Below, piece after piece: positions 55,332 to 63,777 of a stretch of 64,000 nt of DNA. The notes beneath the pieces were generated by a model. It did not search any database. It was not told where the DNA came from and saw only the letters and a program-made list of their open reading frames with translations. Source of the stretch: Paralteromonas sediminis (GTDB taxonomy: Bacteria; Pseudomonadota; Gammaproteobacteria; Enterobacterales; Alteromonadaceae). The translations under genes and the position numbers were made by a program. The stretch is taken from the NCBI RefSeq assembly GCF_003820355.1, contig NZ_RPOK01000002.1:682001-746000 (forward strand), in the 5' to 3' direction. Position 1 is the stretch's first letter. Each line of letters begins with the position of its first letter.

Positions 55332-57238
55332 TACAATGCAAGCTCTAAGACGACAGAACCCAAGGGCTGCAAACGGGTGTTGAGTATGATGCCACTATCA
55401 TCCTCGCCAGCCTCAACTGAAAAAGACTGTGTACTTGTATTGCTTGGCTCGGAACCACCTAAGAGTATTGTCCATTGCGAGTTAGCCGGCAACGCACTAA
55501 CAATGCTTTCAGGCAGCGAAAATGAGAGTTCAAGCACATCATCTCGGCTAAAACTACTGGCAACAATCAATACACTATTGTCGGTGTATCGAGCGAAAGC
55601 GAATACATTGGCGGGTGCGTCAATTTTCGTATAGTTGCCTTGCATGGTGGGGTGAAACGCGGCGATTTGCATCACCTGCTTGTAATAAGCACGCAACTGA
55701 CGTTCCTGCTCGGTTAATTGGCCACCGTCAAACTTACCGTTATTCATCCAGCGTTGGTGCGCCGGAACGCCAGCATAGTCAAATATACTGGTACGGGTCG
55801 GGTCACCAAACCCCATTTCCTCACTGCCATCTTCGCCAACATCTTGGCCAAAATACAGCATCATAGGCGCGCGATTTACCAATGCCGAAGCGACGAGACC
55901 AGGTTTACCCATCACTGCGTCACCGGCAAAATCAGGACTGGCTATGCGTTGTTCATCATGATTTTCTAAAAAGTGCAGCATGTGGTGTTCAATATCTGCA
56001 AGACCTTGCTGGATAGTATGCAATTGAGCGGTATCGCCCTCGCCTTGCATCACGCGTTTTAGCGAATCGTAAAATTCAACCTTGTCGTAAAGATAATCCA
56101 TCTTTCCAAGGTGAAGATAATCTCTATATAAATGCGGTTGATAAACCTCGGCCAGCAAAAATGCATCGGGGTTTTTCATTTTAATTGATGAATTCAGGTA
56201 AGACCAAAATTCTACGGGTACCATTTCGGCCATATCATAACGAAAACCATCCACACCCTTATCCAGCCAGTAATGCACAATATCGTTAAATTTCAACCAT
56301 GAATCAGGCACATCTACGTCTGCCCAAAATGCATGATGCTCCTCATAACCAAGTTTATCAAAGCCGTCAGGCAGTGACGGAAAGTCATAGCTACCATCGG
56401 GTCGAACGCCATAATTGACCTTTACGGTTTCGTACCAATCATTGGCATGAGGCTGGGCTTTTCTCGCGCCATTGCCAGTCCATTTAGCAGGGTACTCATC
56501 AAATTCACCATCTGCTAATGGATGCGCTTCCCCACCTAATGGTTGATAGCCATTTTCACCCTCTGGCACACTAAACGCTTCACCAACGATATAATAAAAA
56601 TTGTTATCACGCGCGTACTCTACTTTTGTGTTGTCACTGGCACCGAAGTTTTCAATGTGATCAGGCATAGATAGTGATTTGTAATTACGTGCTACATGAT
56701 TAGGCACGATATCTATCAATACCTTCATGCCATTTTTATGTGTGCGAGCAATTAACGCCTCAAACTCTTCCAAACGGCGAGCGGGATTGTCCGCTAAATC
56801 AGGGTTTACATTGTAGTAATCTTTAACGGCATATGGCGAACCAGCGCGTCCTTTTACCACATCAGGATCATCGTTACTAATTCCATAAGCAGTGTAATCA
56901 TTGATAACAGCATGATGCGGAACGCCCGTGTACCAAATATGCGATACACCGAGTTCTTTGATACCTTTAAGGGCATCGTCTGTAAAGTCGCTGAACTTGC
57001 CCACTCCGTTGTCTTCGATGGTTCCCCAGGGCTTATTGGTGGTATTGGTATTGCCAAACAAGCGAGTAAAAACCTGATACACAACTGGTTTCGTATGGGC
57101 TTGTTGAATAACCTCCTTCTGGCTGTCAGTCTCTTCAGAACTTGTCATTTGGGATGTCGCCTGTTCTGCGGGTGTGCAGCTGAGCATAGCAAATAGTGCT
57201 GCACTCGACAGAATGCACTTAGTAGGCCTTGTCAACAT
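55331..57238 (-). CDS. GH13 alpha-amylase family protein, probable lipoprotein
   Basis: A 635-residue hydrolase. The N-terminal signal ends in MLSC (C21), a slightly unusual lipobox. GH13 regions are DIVPNHVARN, DGFRYDMAEMVPVEFW (nucleophile), LLAEVYQP (acid/base) and FLENHDEQRI. The C-terminal beta domain is complete. The subgroup is unclear; it differs much from the other two GH13 proteins. GAGG precedes the start. It heads a two-gene unit with GH31 and has a LacI-type site 79 bp upstream. Confidence 0.9.
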   Translation of the reverse strand: MLTRPTKCILSSAALFAMLSCTPAEQATSQMTSSEETDSQKEVIQQAHTKPVVYQVFTRLFGNTNTTNKPWGTIEDNGVGKFSDFTDDALKGIKELGVSHIWYTGVPHHAVINDYTAYGISNDDPDVVKGRAGSPYAVKDYYNVNPDLADNPARRLEEFEALIARTHKNGMKVLIDIVPNHVARNYKSLSMPDHIENFGASDNTKVEYARDNNFYYIVGEAFSVPEGENGYQPLGGEAHPLADGEFDEYPAKWTGNGARKAQPHANDWYETVKVNYGVRPDGSYDFPSLPDGFDKLGYEEHHAFWADVDVPDSWLKFNDIVHYWLDKGVDGFRYDMAEMVPVEFWSYLNSSIKMKNPDAFLLAEVYQPHLYRDYLHLGKMDYLYDKVEFYDSLKRVMQGEGDTAQLHTIQQGLADIEHHMLHFLENHDEQRIASPDFAGDAVMGKPGLVASALVNRAPMMLYFGQDVGEDGSEEMGFGDPTRTSIFDYAGVPAHQRWMNNGKFDGGQLTEQERQLRAYYKQVMQIAAFHPTMQGNYTKIDAPANVFAFARYTDNSVLIVASSFSRDDVLELSFSLPESIVSALPANSQWTILLGGSEPSNTSTQSFSVEAGEDDSGIILNTRLQPLGSVVLELAL

Positions 57239-57316
57239 AAGGCGTCCTCTTGCGATTTGATAACTTACAAGAAGGATAATCGTTAACAGGCTGTTAAAAA
57301 AGCGCTACCCTATTGT

Positions 57317-57330
57317 TGCATACGTATTCA
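57317..57330. promoter_or_regulatory. Candidate LacI-family operator upstream of the GH13-GH31 operon
   Basis: The same 14 bases as at 49632 (TGCATACGTATTCA), 79 bp before the GH13 start and in the same orientation to its gene. Identity between two starch-operon upstream regions makes a shared regulator, most simply the LacI protein encoded at 43490, the best explanation. Confidence 0.8.
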
Positions 57331-57382
57331 TATTTTAATGAATAGAAACAACAAACTTCCCTGTTCAGAACAGCAATATTAT

Positions 57383-57535
57383 TTAGAACAATGTATAAAT
57401 AAATGTCGCCAGTGAAGACTGTTGTGTGGCAACGACTAACGCACCCAATAGGGCGAGTACGACAATGATAGGCAACAGCCACATTTTTTTTCTTACGCGT
57501 AAAAAGGCCCAAAGGTCCTGTAAAAATTCCCACAT
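57383..57535 (-). CDS. DUF5989 family small membrane protein (SxtK-like position)
   Basis: A 50-residue protein beginning MWEFLQDLWAFLRVRKKMWL and ending in TFIYTLF, with one membrane helix (about 19-38). The aromatic, charged start followed by LLPIIVVLALLGALVV is the DUF5989 pattern. It starts 3 bp after the stop of the SxtJ-like gene, so it is the third gene of the carbamoyltransferase operon. Function is unknown. The larger frame overlapping it on the same strand is a shadow. Confidence 0.88.
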   Translation of the reverse strand: MWEFLQDLWAFLRVRKKMWLLPIIVVLALLGALVVATQQSSLATFIYTLF

Positions 57536-57538
57536 TGC

Positions 57539-57973
57539 TTAAAACGGCTCCTTTAGGTTTTTCTCATTAGGTGACTGCTCTCGTTTGACCCAATAACTGT
57601 GTTGTCCTTCGCTGATGGGCCACTTCACGTGTTTATACTGTAATTTGTTCATCAATTGCAATGCTATGCCAATTGGAAAAATCAGAACATAAAACGCAAT
57701 CAGCATAATGAATCGGGTATTCACCCAAGCAAGTAAACTGGCGATAACCATCCATAACCGATAAACAGGGTAAATAGAAAGTGGGAAAAACTGACCGCCA
57801 ATAAGCAGCACAGCACTAGCCACAATTGGCCAGTAAGGGATTGCCGTATCAAACAGCCATGGAATAATCCCAAGAAAAAATAAGCACAACAATAAAGAAA
57901 AGCCGCGAGAAAAATCTCGCATCGCTTTTGTGTCAGACGCGTCCGCGGTAGGAAGCCACAAATCACCTGCCAT
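57539..57973 (-). CDS. SxtJ family membrane protein
   Basis: A 144-residue inner membrane protein with about four hydrophobic segments (27-44, 46-62, 71-84 and 88-106), the last containing FYVLIFPIGIALQLM. An N-terminal MRDFSRGFSLLL and a soluble tail with YWVKRE are typical of SxtJ-like proteins, which accompany NodU/TobZ-type carbamoyltransferases. Function is unknown. It lies 2 bp after the carbamoyltransferase and 3 bp before the DUF5989 gene. Confidence 0.85.
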   Translation of the reverse strand: MAGDLWLPTADASDTKAMRDFSRGFSLLLCLFFLGIIPWLFDTAIPYWPIVASAVLLIGGQFFPLSIYPVYRLWMVIASLLAWVNTRFIMLIAFYVLIFPIGIALQLMNKLQYKHVKWPISEGQHSYWVKREQSPNEKNLKEPF

Positions 57974-57975
57974 CG

Positions 57976-59757
57976 TTAATCCTTTTCAAATGTCACTTGC
58001 TTGGCCCGCCGGATTGCGTCAGCAGACTGTTCGTTTTTATCCAGCACAATATTACCCATTACCAAACGATCCATGTCCGTTGCCAGAAAACAACGAATTG
58101 CATCATCGGGAGAACATACCGGAGGTTCACCACGCACGTTGAAAGAGGTATTGATCAACATTGGGATACCGGTTACTTCGCCAAATGCCGCTATTACTTG
58201 ATAAAAGTCGGGATTGGATTGCCGACTAACCGTTTGCAGTCGTGCTGTTTTGTCCACATGTGTGATAGCAGGCAAGTTGTCAGTTTTCACATCTGCAAGA
58301 CTCAACATGTAGGGACTTTCATGGGCCGGTGAAAAGTAGTTATCAACAGCATCGACCAATACCGCAGGGGCGAAGGGGCGAAACGATTCCCGCTGCTTAA
58401 TTTTTAGGTTCATGGTTCGCTGCATGTCCTGTTGTCTAGGGTCTCCTAATATTGAGCGATTTCCCAATGCTCGTGGCCCAAACTCCATTCGACCCTGAAA
58501 CCAGCCGACTACATCACCTTGTGTTAACCAGGTCGCCACGGTCTGTGGCAATGAGATTTTATGAAGAATCTGATAAGGTGCCTGCCACTTTGCGCACGCA
58601 TCACTTACCTCCAGCTCGCTATATGCTGGACCTAAATAGGCCCCCTGCATGGAATCCACAGCGTCAGGTTCCACGGCATTATGAGCATAAAAAGCCATCA
58701 ATGCCGCACCAAGCGCTCCGCCCGCATCTCCCGCAGCAGGTTGAACCCATAACGCATGCACAAAGTCCTGTTGAAACAACTTGCCGTTTGCCACGCAGTT
58801 AAGTGCCACACCGCCTGCCATACATACCTGAGCGCAACCAGTCAGTGATACAGCATGTTTAACAATGCGCATAACCGCTTTTTCAATAACGTCCTGAATA
58901 GAGCGGGCCAAGTCCATACACCTTTGGTCAGGCTTTCCATCAAACGGATACGGCTCGCCACCGAACAGGGCATGAAAGCGAGCGTTCGTCATGCGATCAC
59001 CAACAGCAAAATCAAAGTAGTCCATATTAAGCGCAAAACTACCATCTTCGCGTAAGTCGATAAGATGCGTTAATATCTGGTCGGCATAAATAGGCTTTCC
59101 GTAGGGTGCAAGCCCCATCAGTTTGTATTCGCCCGCATTCACTTTAAATCCGCAATAATAAGTAAATGCTGAATATAACAACCCTAACGAGTGGGGAAAC
59201 TGAATCTCTTCCAGTGCAACAAGCTCTCGACCTTTTCCATGCCAAACTGACGTTGTCGCCCACTCCCCGACACCATCAAGACAGACAACAGTAGCTTCTG
59301 TAAATGGCGATGGAAAAAATGCTGATGCCGCATGACTTTGATGATGCTCAGTAAACAACAAGGGAGGCAAATCCGACTTCTTTTCAGGATCGGGTAAAAG
59401 CGCCCTGCACTCGCGCCGCAATAACTGCTTGAGATAGAGTTTTTCTTTTAGCCAGATTGGCATAGCGCGTAAAAAAGCCTTGAAGCCCTTGGGCGCATGT
59501 GCCAAAAACGTTTCGAGTAAACGCTCGAACTTCAATAATGGCTTATCATAAAACACTATGGCGTCCAGGTCATCAAGGGTGAGCTGACCTTCGGACAGAC
59601 AGTACTGAATAGCCTGTGAAGGAAAGCGTGGGTCGTGCTTCTGGCGTGTAAAGCGTTCTTCTTGCGCGGCAGCGACAATATTGCCATTCACCAGCAACGC
59701 TGCGGCACTATCGTGATAAAAAGCGGAAATACCAAGGATTTTCTGCATCTGTGCCAT
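57976..59757 (-). CDS. NodU/TobZ/SxtI-type carbamoyltransferase
   Basis: A 593-residue O-carbamoyltransferase. The N-terminal Kae1-like domain has HDSAAALL, EERFTRQKHDPRFPS, EHHQSHAASAFF (catalytic/metal histidines), CLDGVGEW and GEYKLMGLAPYG. The C-terminal YrdC-like domain has GRMEFGPRALGNRSILGDPR and INTSFNVRGEPPVCSPDD. These enzymes use carbamoyl phosphate and ATP to carbamoylate hydroxyls of sugars, antibiotics or saxitoxin. The acceptor here is unknown. It is first in a three-gene operon and divergent from the SGNH pair across 132 bp. Confidence 0.93.
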   Translation of the reverse strand: MAQMQKILGISAFYHDSAAALLVNGNIVAAAQEERFTRQKHDPRFPSQAIQYCLSEGQLTLDDLDAIVFYDKPLLKFERLLETFLAHAPKGFKAFLRAMPIWLKEKLYLKQLLRRECRALLPDPEKKSDLPPLLFTEHHQSHAASAFFPSPFTEATVVCLDGVGEWATTSVWHGKGRELVALEEIQFPHSLGLLYSAFTYYCGFKVNAGEYKLMGLAPYGKPIYADQILTHLIDLREDGSFALNMDYFDFAVGDRMTNARFHALFGGEPYPFDGKPDQRCMDLARSIQDVIEKAVMRIVKHAVSLTGCAQVCMAGGVALNCVANGKLFQQDFVHALWVQPAAGDAGGALGAALMAFYAHNAVEPDAVDSMQGAYLGPAYSELEVSDACAKWQAPYQILHKISLPQTVATWLTQGDVVGWFQGRMEFGPRALGNRSILGDPRQQDMQRTMNLKIKQRESFRPFAPAVLVDAVDNYFSPAHESPYMLSLADVKTDNLPAITHVDKTARLQTVSRQSNPDFYQVIAAFGEVTGIPMLINTSFNVRGEPPVCSPDDAIRCFLATDMDRLVMGNIVLDKNEQSADAIRRAKQVTFEKD

Positions 59758-59836
59758 CTAGTGCATACTACTTATTTCTTGGTAGTGTACACACATTGCC
59801 GTGGTGAGCAATACACTAACTCAGACAAAGTCTTGC

Positions 59837-59850
59837 ACCTCTCTAGAGGT
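59837..59850. promoter_or_regulatory. Inverted repeat in the divergent carbamoyltransferase/SGNH promoter region
   Basis: ACCTCT and AGAGGT form a 6-bp inverted repeat with two bases between. It lies 40 bp upstream of the SGNH gene and 80 bp upstream of the carbamoyltransferase gene. It could be an operator, or chance. Confidence 0.3.
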
Positions 59851-59889
59851 ATGGGTAATGTTTAGATACAAACCAGACTGAATCATGTT

Positions 59890-61692
59890 ATGCGTCAACA
59901 ACGACTGTTCACACTTATCGCTATCTCACTGCCGATCCTTTTGCTCCTATTAACAGAGGCAGCACTGAAGCTGGCAAATTTCGGTCACACCTACCCCGTA
60001 TTTGTTGAAGCAGATTTCTCTGAAGATTATCTCATGCCGAACCCTGAACTGATTAAGCGCTTTTTTCATCAGGGTGCCGTTGTACCCAATGTTAGTCCTG
60101 ATACCTTTTATTTTAAGAGAGAAAAACCATCAGAAACGATCAGAATTGTGGTGATGGGCGGTTCCACTGCAGCAGGCTTTCCCTATGGACGCTTTGGTTC
60201 CCCTGCGGGCTTGTTAACCCATCAAATTCGCGCGGTTTATCCTTTCTTGAACGTTGAGATTATACCTGTTGCCATGGCGAGCATTAATAGCTACGCACTG
60301 AGGGATATGGCTAAAGAAATCATAGACATCAGCCCGGATGCAGTATTGATATATACTGGGCATAATGAATATCTGGGTGTGATGGGGGTAGGATCCGCAT
60401 TTGCCAATAAGGGAAGTCATACTACTAATTTACTTTTTTTAGCGTTAAAGGAACTCAGGCTATTTCAGCTACTACAAACACTTATCAACCAGCCAGTGGA
60501 TGCGCACAACATATCAGATGGACGCACGACGATGGCTGCAATGGCCAAGGAACAGCGAATTCCATATCAATCCGACATTTACCATAAGGGCATAACGCAG
60601 TTTCGTAATAACCTGAGCAATACCCTCAGCCAGTTTTCAAACGAAGAAATCCCAGTGTTTATTGGGAATCTGGTTGCTAATGAAAGGGACCAAAAACCTT
60701 TCGCGTCGACTGACCCAGCGTCATTTCCAGGCATTTTACCCCTTCTGCGTAATCGTATGGCAACCCAAGCCAAACTGGATAACATCCAGGCTTGGCAAAA
60801 TGCGCAGCCCTATTCTGCCAATGTGGCCTATGCTAAGGGCAGCCTACTGATTGAAGAGGGGAAACATGAAGACGCGTTAGTCGCGCTGCAACAAGCAACC
60901 GACTATGACGAACTCAGATTCAGAGCACCCTCTGCCTTCAACACTATCATTAACCAGGCCACTGCCAATAATGATGTTCACCTCGTGGATATTGTCAGTC
61001 AGTTTCGCCATCAGGCCACTCAAGGTATCATTGGCAGCGATCTTATGCTAGAGCATCTGCATCCCACTTTACGCGGCTACTTTGTTATTGCTAACAGCTA
61101 TCTTGGCGCATTAGTTGACAAAGGCATATTGCCAGCACCGTCCTACCCCATGGAAAAGAGTGCCCCGTTCCGCTGGCAACAGGTTCCTCTAACACCCGTG
61201 GATCGGCTGGTTGCTGAATATAAAATAGTCCAGCTCACCAGCGACTACCCGTTTGCCGTTCCGTCTAAACCTGTCCCACCTTTGGGCGATGAAAGCCCAT
61301 ATCACACTATGGCGCAGGAGAGGCTTGACGGTAAAACCTGGCTGGCACAGCAGCAATCACTTTTAAGCCTGTACCAACAGCAAAAAGAGTGGAAAAAAGC
61401 GGCACAAGTCGCTGCACTGCTGTTTGAAGCCTTGCCCACTAATAAACAGGCTGCAGAGGCTGCAGCCATGCTCTATTTGCGCGCTAAGGAACACAGACTC
61501 GCCTGGTATTATGCACGACAGGCGTTAACATTTAATCCTACCAGTGAATCGATTGCCCTCGCATTGGCACAAGCACAATATCGGTCAGAAGACGAAACCG
61601 CAGCAATGCAAACGCTTGAAGAGCTGCTTATACATCACCCCGACAACCAGCAAGCCCAGCGCTATCTGAATAATTTAAAGGCGAGTCAGTGA
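59890..61692 (+). CDS. SGNH/GDSL hydrolase with TPR repeats, first of a pair
   Basis: A 600-residue protein anchored or exported by an N-terminal hydrophobic helix (about 6-24). Block I serine is S92 in VVMGGSTAAGFPYG, block III asparagine is N159 in YTGHNEYLGV, and the C-terminal His is in LMLEHLHPTLRGY (about 389-391), so the SGNH set is complete. TPR-like helices follow (about 310-345 and 470-600). Likely a periplasmic esterase or acyltransferase on a glycan or lipid. It overlaps its paralogue by four bases (GTGA). Confidence 0.88.
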   Translation: MRQQRLFTLIAISLPILLLLLTEAALKLANFGHTYPVFVEADFSEDYLMPNPELIKRFFHQGAVVPNVSPDTFYFKREKPSETIRIVVMGGSTAAGFPYGRFGSPAGLLTHQIRAVYPFLNVEIIPVAMASINSYALRDMAKEIIDISPDAVLIYTGHNEYLGVMGVGSAFANKGSHTTNLLFLALKELRLFQLLQTLINQPVDAHNISDGRTTMAAMAKEQRIPYQSDIYHKGITQFRNNLSNTLSQFSNEEIPVFIGNLVANERDQKPFASTDPASFPGILPLLRNRMATQAKLDNIQAWQNAQPYSANVAYAKGSLLIEEGKHEDALVALQQATDYDELRFRAPSAFNTIINQATANNDVHLVDIVSQFRHQATQGIIGSDLMLEHLHPTLRGYFVIANSYLGALVDKGILPAPSYPMEKSAPFRWQQVPLTPVDRLVAEYKIVQLTSDYPFAVPSKPVPPLGDESPYHTMAQERLDGKTWLAQQQSLLSLYQQQKEWKKAAQVAALLFEALPTNKQAAEAAAMLYLRAKEHRLAWYYARQALTFNPTSESIALALAQAQYRSEDETAAMQTLEELLIHHPDNQQAQRYLNNLKASQ

Positions 61693-63368
61693 AAATATCT
61701 GGGGCCCAAGACAAAAGAAAGTGGCTTTTTCAAACCATAGCGTTATGTATTCCTTTCCTATTTTTGCTTTTAATAGAAGGCGCGCTGCGGTTAGCCGGAT
61801 TTGGTGGCCAGACGCCTCTGTTCATCCCAAACCCCCAACATCCAGACTATAAACTAGCTCGTCCTTCGGTTATCTCACGCTATTTTCCTGATAAGTACGC
61901 TCCCAATGTGTCACTGGAACCGACATTTTTCTTAGCAGAGAAGCCTGAAAATGGATTAAGGGTTGTGGTTCAGGGTGGGTCTACCGCAGCAGGGTTTCCT
62001 TATGGCCTTGGAGCATCACTGGCAGGCATGCTCGATCAGCGGTTGAGACAATCCTATCCAGACCGCCACGTTGAAGTGATAAATGTTGCTATGTCAGCGG
62101 TGAATAGTTACTTCTTATTGGACACCGCTGACGAAATAATCGCAGAGAAACCAGATGCGATTGTCATTTACGCCGGCCACAATGAATTTTTGGGGATTTT
62201 TGGTGTTGGTTCCTCGTTTTCCACTTTTCAACAGCCCTTGTTGATGCGTGCGTTTTTATCATTTCGTGAGTTAGCAATATTTGATGCACTGCAAACCCTA
62301 ATAACGGGTTTTCAAGCAGCGCCGACAACATCAGACAGCCAATCGCGTACGTTAATGTCGAAAGTTGCACGACGCAAATCGATTCCTTTCGACTCTGCCA
62401 TGTATCAAGCTGGACTCGAACAGTTTTCGCACAATATCAACGCTCTCCTTGCTAAGTATGATAAAGCGGGCATACCCGTTTTTATTTCCACAATAGCCAG
62501 TAATTTAAGTGGGCAGGCACCGTTTTCCTCTGTCGTTGATCCTCACTCAGATGGCATCGCTAATTTAGAAATGCCAGCACTTCTCGAACTAACCAAACGG
62601 AATAGCGAAAGCGCCGATTTTCATTTTGCGTTAGGCGGAGCGTTACTAGAGAAAAACAAATTCAGGTCAGCAAAGCATCACCTCTCTTTAGCTAAAGATT
62701 TGGATCAGCTGAGGTTTAGGGCGCCTGAAGATATCAATACCATCATAAAACAAACAGCTATCGCTCATGGGAGCATCCTTGTTGATGGCAAACAAGCCTT
62801 AGAAGCCCGAAGTCCTAATGGTATCATTGGCGATTCGCTTATGTTAGAGCATTTGCACCCCAACCTGCCGGGATATTTTATCCTGGCCGATGCGTTTTAT
62901 CAGGCTCTGATAAAGAGAGAATTTGGCAGTCAGGTTATCCCTGTGAAAACTGCTGATGCCTGGCAGCGCAGACCTATCACTCCTGCAGAAGAATATTATG
63001 GATTTGCCCATGTGCAGGCACTCAAAGCGGATTATCCATTTACCATTCGGCCTGCCCCGTTAAGGCTTCCCGCACCGGCTGATTGGCAACAAGCATTGGG
63101 AAAAGCTTATTTTGAAAATAAAATGGATTGGGTCGCTATGATGAGGGCACTACGCGATGGCTATATGCAACGAAACAATGCCCAAATGGCCTTAAAAACA
63201 ACCTTATTGCTGGCAGATGCCTTACCACATGACGTAAAGTTGAACAGAGACGCATTTAGTAGATTACGGGCAGCTAACCGAGAAGCAGAAGCCCGATTTT
63301 ATGAAGAGCGGTTTGTTTCCTCACAAAAACTTAAAAACGCGACAAAGGTCGCGTCTGATTATCGGTAG
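61689..63368 (+). CDS. SGNH/GDSL hydrolase with TPR region, second of a pair
   Basis: A 559-residue paralogue of the preceding gene, starting with GTG at 61689 inside its stop. The N-terminal helix spans about 12-29. S98 in VVQGGSTAAGFPYG, the asparagine in YAGHNEFLGI and LMLEHLHPNLPGY are the same active-site blocks. The TPR-like C-terminal part is shorter. The pair arose by duplication and both copies look functional. It overlaps the convergent PLDc_N gene by 10 bp. Confidence 0.88.
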   Translation: MKISGAQDKRKWLFQTIALCIPFLFLLLIEGALRLAGFGGQTPLFIPNPQHPDYKLARPSVISRYFPDKYAPNVSLEPTFFLAEKPENGLRVVVQGGSTAAGFPYGLGASLAGMLDQRLRQSYPDRHVEVINVAMSAVNSYFLLDTADEIIAEKPDAIVIYAGHNEFLGIFGVGSSFSTFQQPLLMRAFLSFRELAIFDALQTLITGFQAAPTTSDSQSRTLMSKVARRKSIPFDSAMYQAGLEQFSHNINALLAKYDKAGIPVFISTIASNLSGQAPFSSVVDPHSDGIANLEMPALLELTKRNSESADFHFALGGALLEKNKFRSAKHHLSLAKDLDQLRFRAPEDINTIIKQTAIAHGSILVDGKQALEARSPNGIIGDSLMLEHLHPNLPGYFILADAFYQALIKREFGSQVIPVKTADAWQRRPITPAEEYYGFAHVQALKADYPFTIRPAPLRLPAPADWQQALGKAYFENKMDWVAMMRALRDGYMQRNNAQMALKTTLLLADALPHDVKLNRDAFSRLRAANREAEARFYEERFVSSQKLKNATKVASDYR

Positions 63369-63571
63369 TAAACCTCTTTACTGCCAAGAGGAGCGAGTAG
63401 CAGATAGAAAATCCATGCAAACCAAGAAATAAAAATCACAGCTAAAATCCAAGCTAGTTTTTCTTTACCACCCGTTTTGCTTGAACCTGCAATAAGAATG
63501 ATAGGAATAAACCAGACGATAGCGCAGAACACCATAAATATTAATGAAAAAATACCAGCAATAAATTCCAT
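63359..63571 (-). CDS. PLDc N-terminal-domain-like small membrane protein
   Basis: A 70-residue protein with two hydrophobic helices (about 5-29 and 38-61) flanking a short SSKTGGKEKLAW turn, as in the phospholipase D/cardiolipin synthase N-terminal domain (PLDc_N). There is no catalytic domain. AGGAGG lies before the start. Such stand-alone proteins are common membrane proteins of unknown role. Confidence 0.82.
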   Translation of the reverse strand: MEFIAGIFSLIFMVFCAIVWFIPIILIAGSSKTGGKEKLAWILAVIFISWFAWIFYLLLAPLGSKEVYYR

Positions 63572-63639
63572 AGTTCCTCCTTTGCCTAACGAGTAGTCGC
63601 AAAACTTAGGCCAAATTTTTTAGTTATACTTTTCAATAG

Positions 63640-63651
63640 GTTACTAGTAAC
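63640..63651. promoter_or_regulatory. Perfect palindrome GTTACTAGTAAC, candidate operator
   Basis: A perfect 12-bp palindrome in the 206-bp divergent region, 69 bp before the PLDc_N gene and 127 bp before the flavin oxidoreductase gene. Redox-sensitive regulators often control Old Yellow Enzyme genes, but no regulator gene is in view. Confidence 0.4.
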
Positions 63652-63777
63652 AAAGCATTACCCATATGCACAAACTCACTAAATATTCGTTAAATACACA
63701 ACCGATTGGCCGATTTGGCTTGAACGAGTAGCCAATCTCTATAACACTGAATCTCAAAAAGTACGTAGGAAAATCAA

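Noticed and set aside
57294-57533. A 79-codon open frame on the minus strand downstream of the SxtJ-like gene
   Set aside because: It overlaps the better-supported DUF5989 frame, has no family resemblance and starts at a GTG without a good upstream site.
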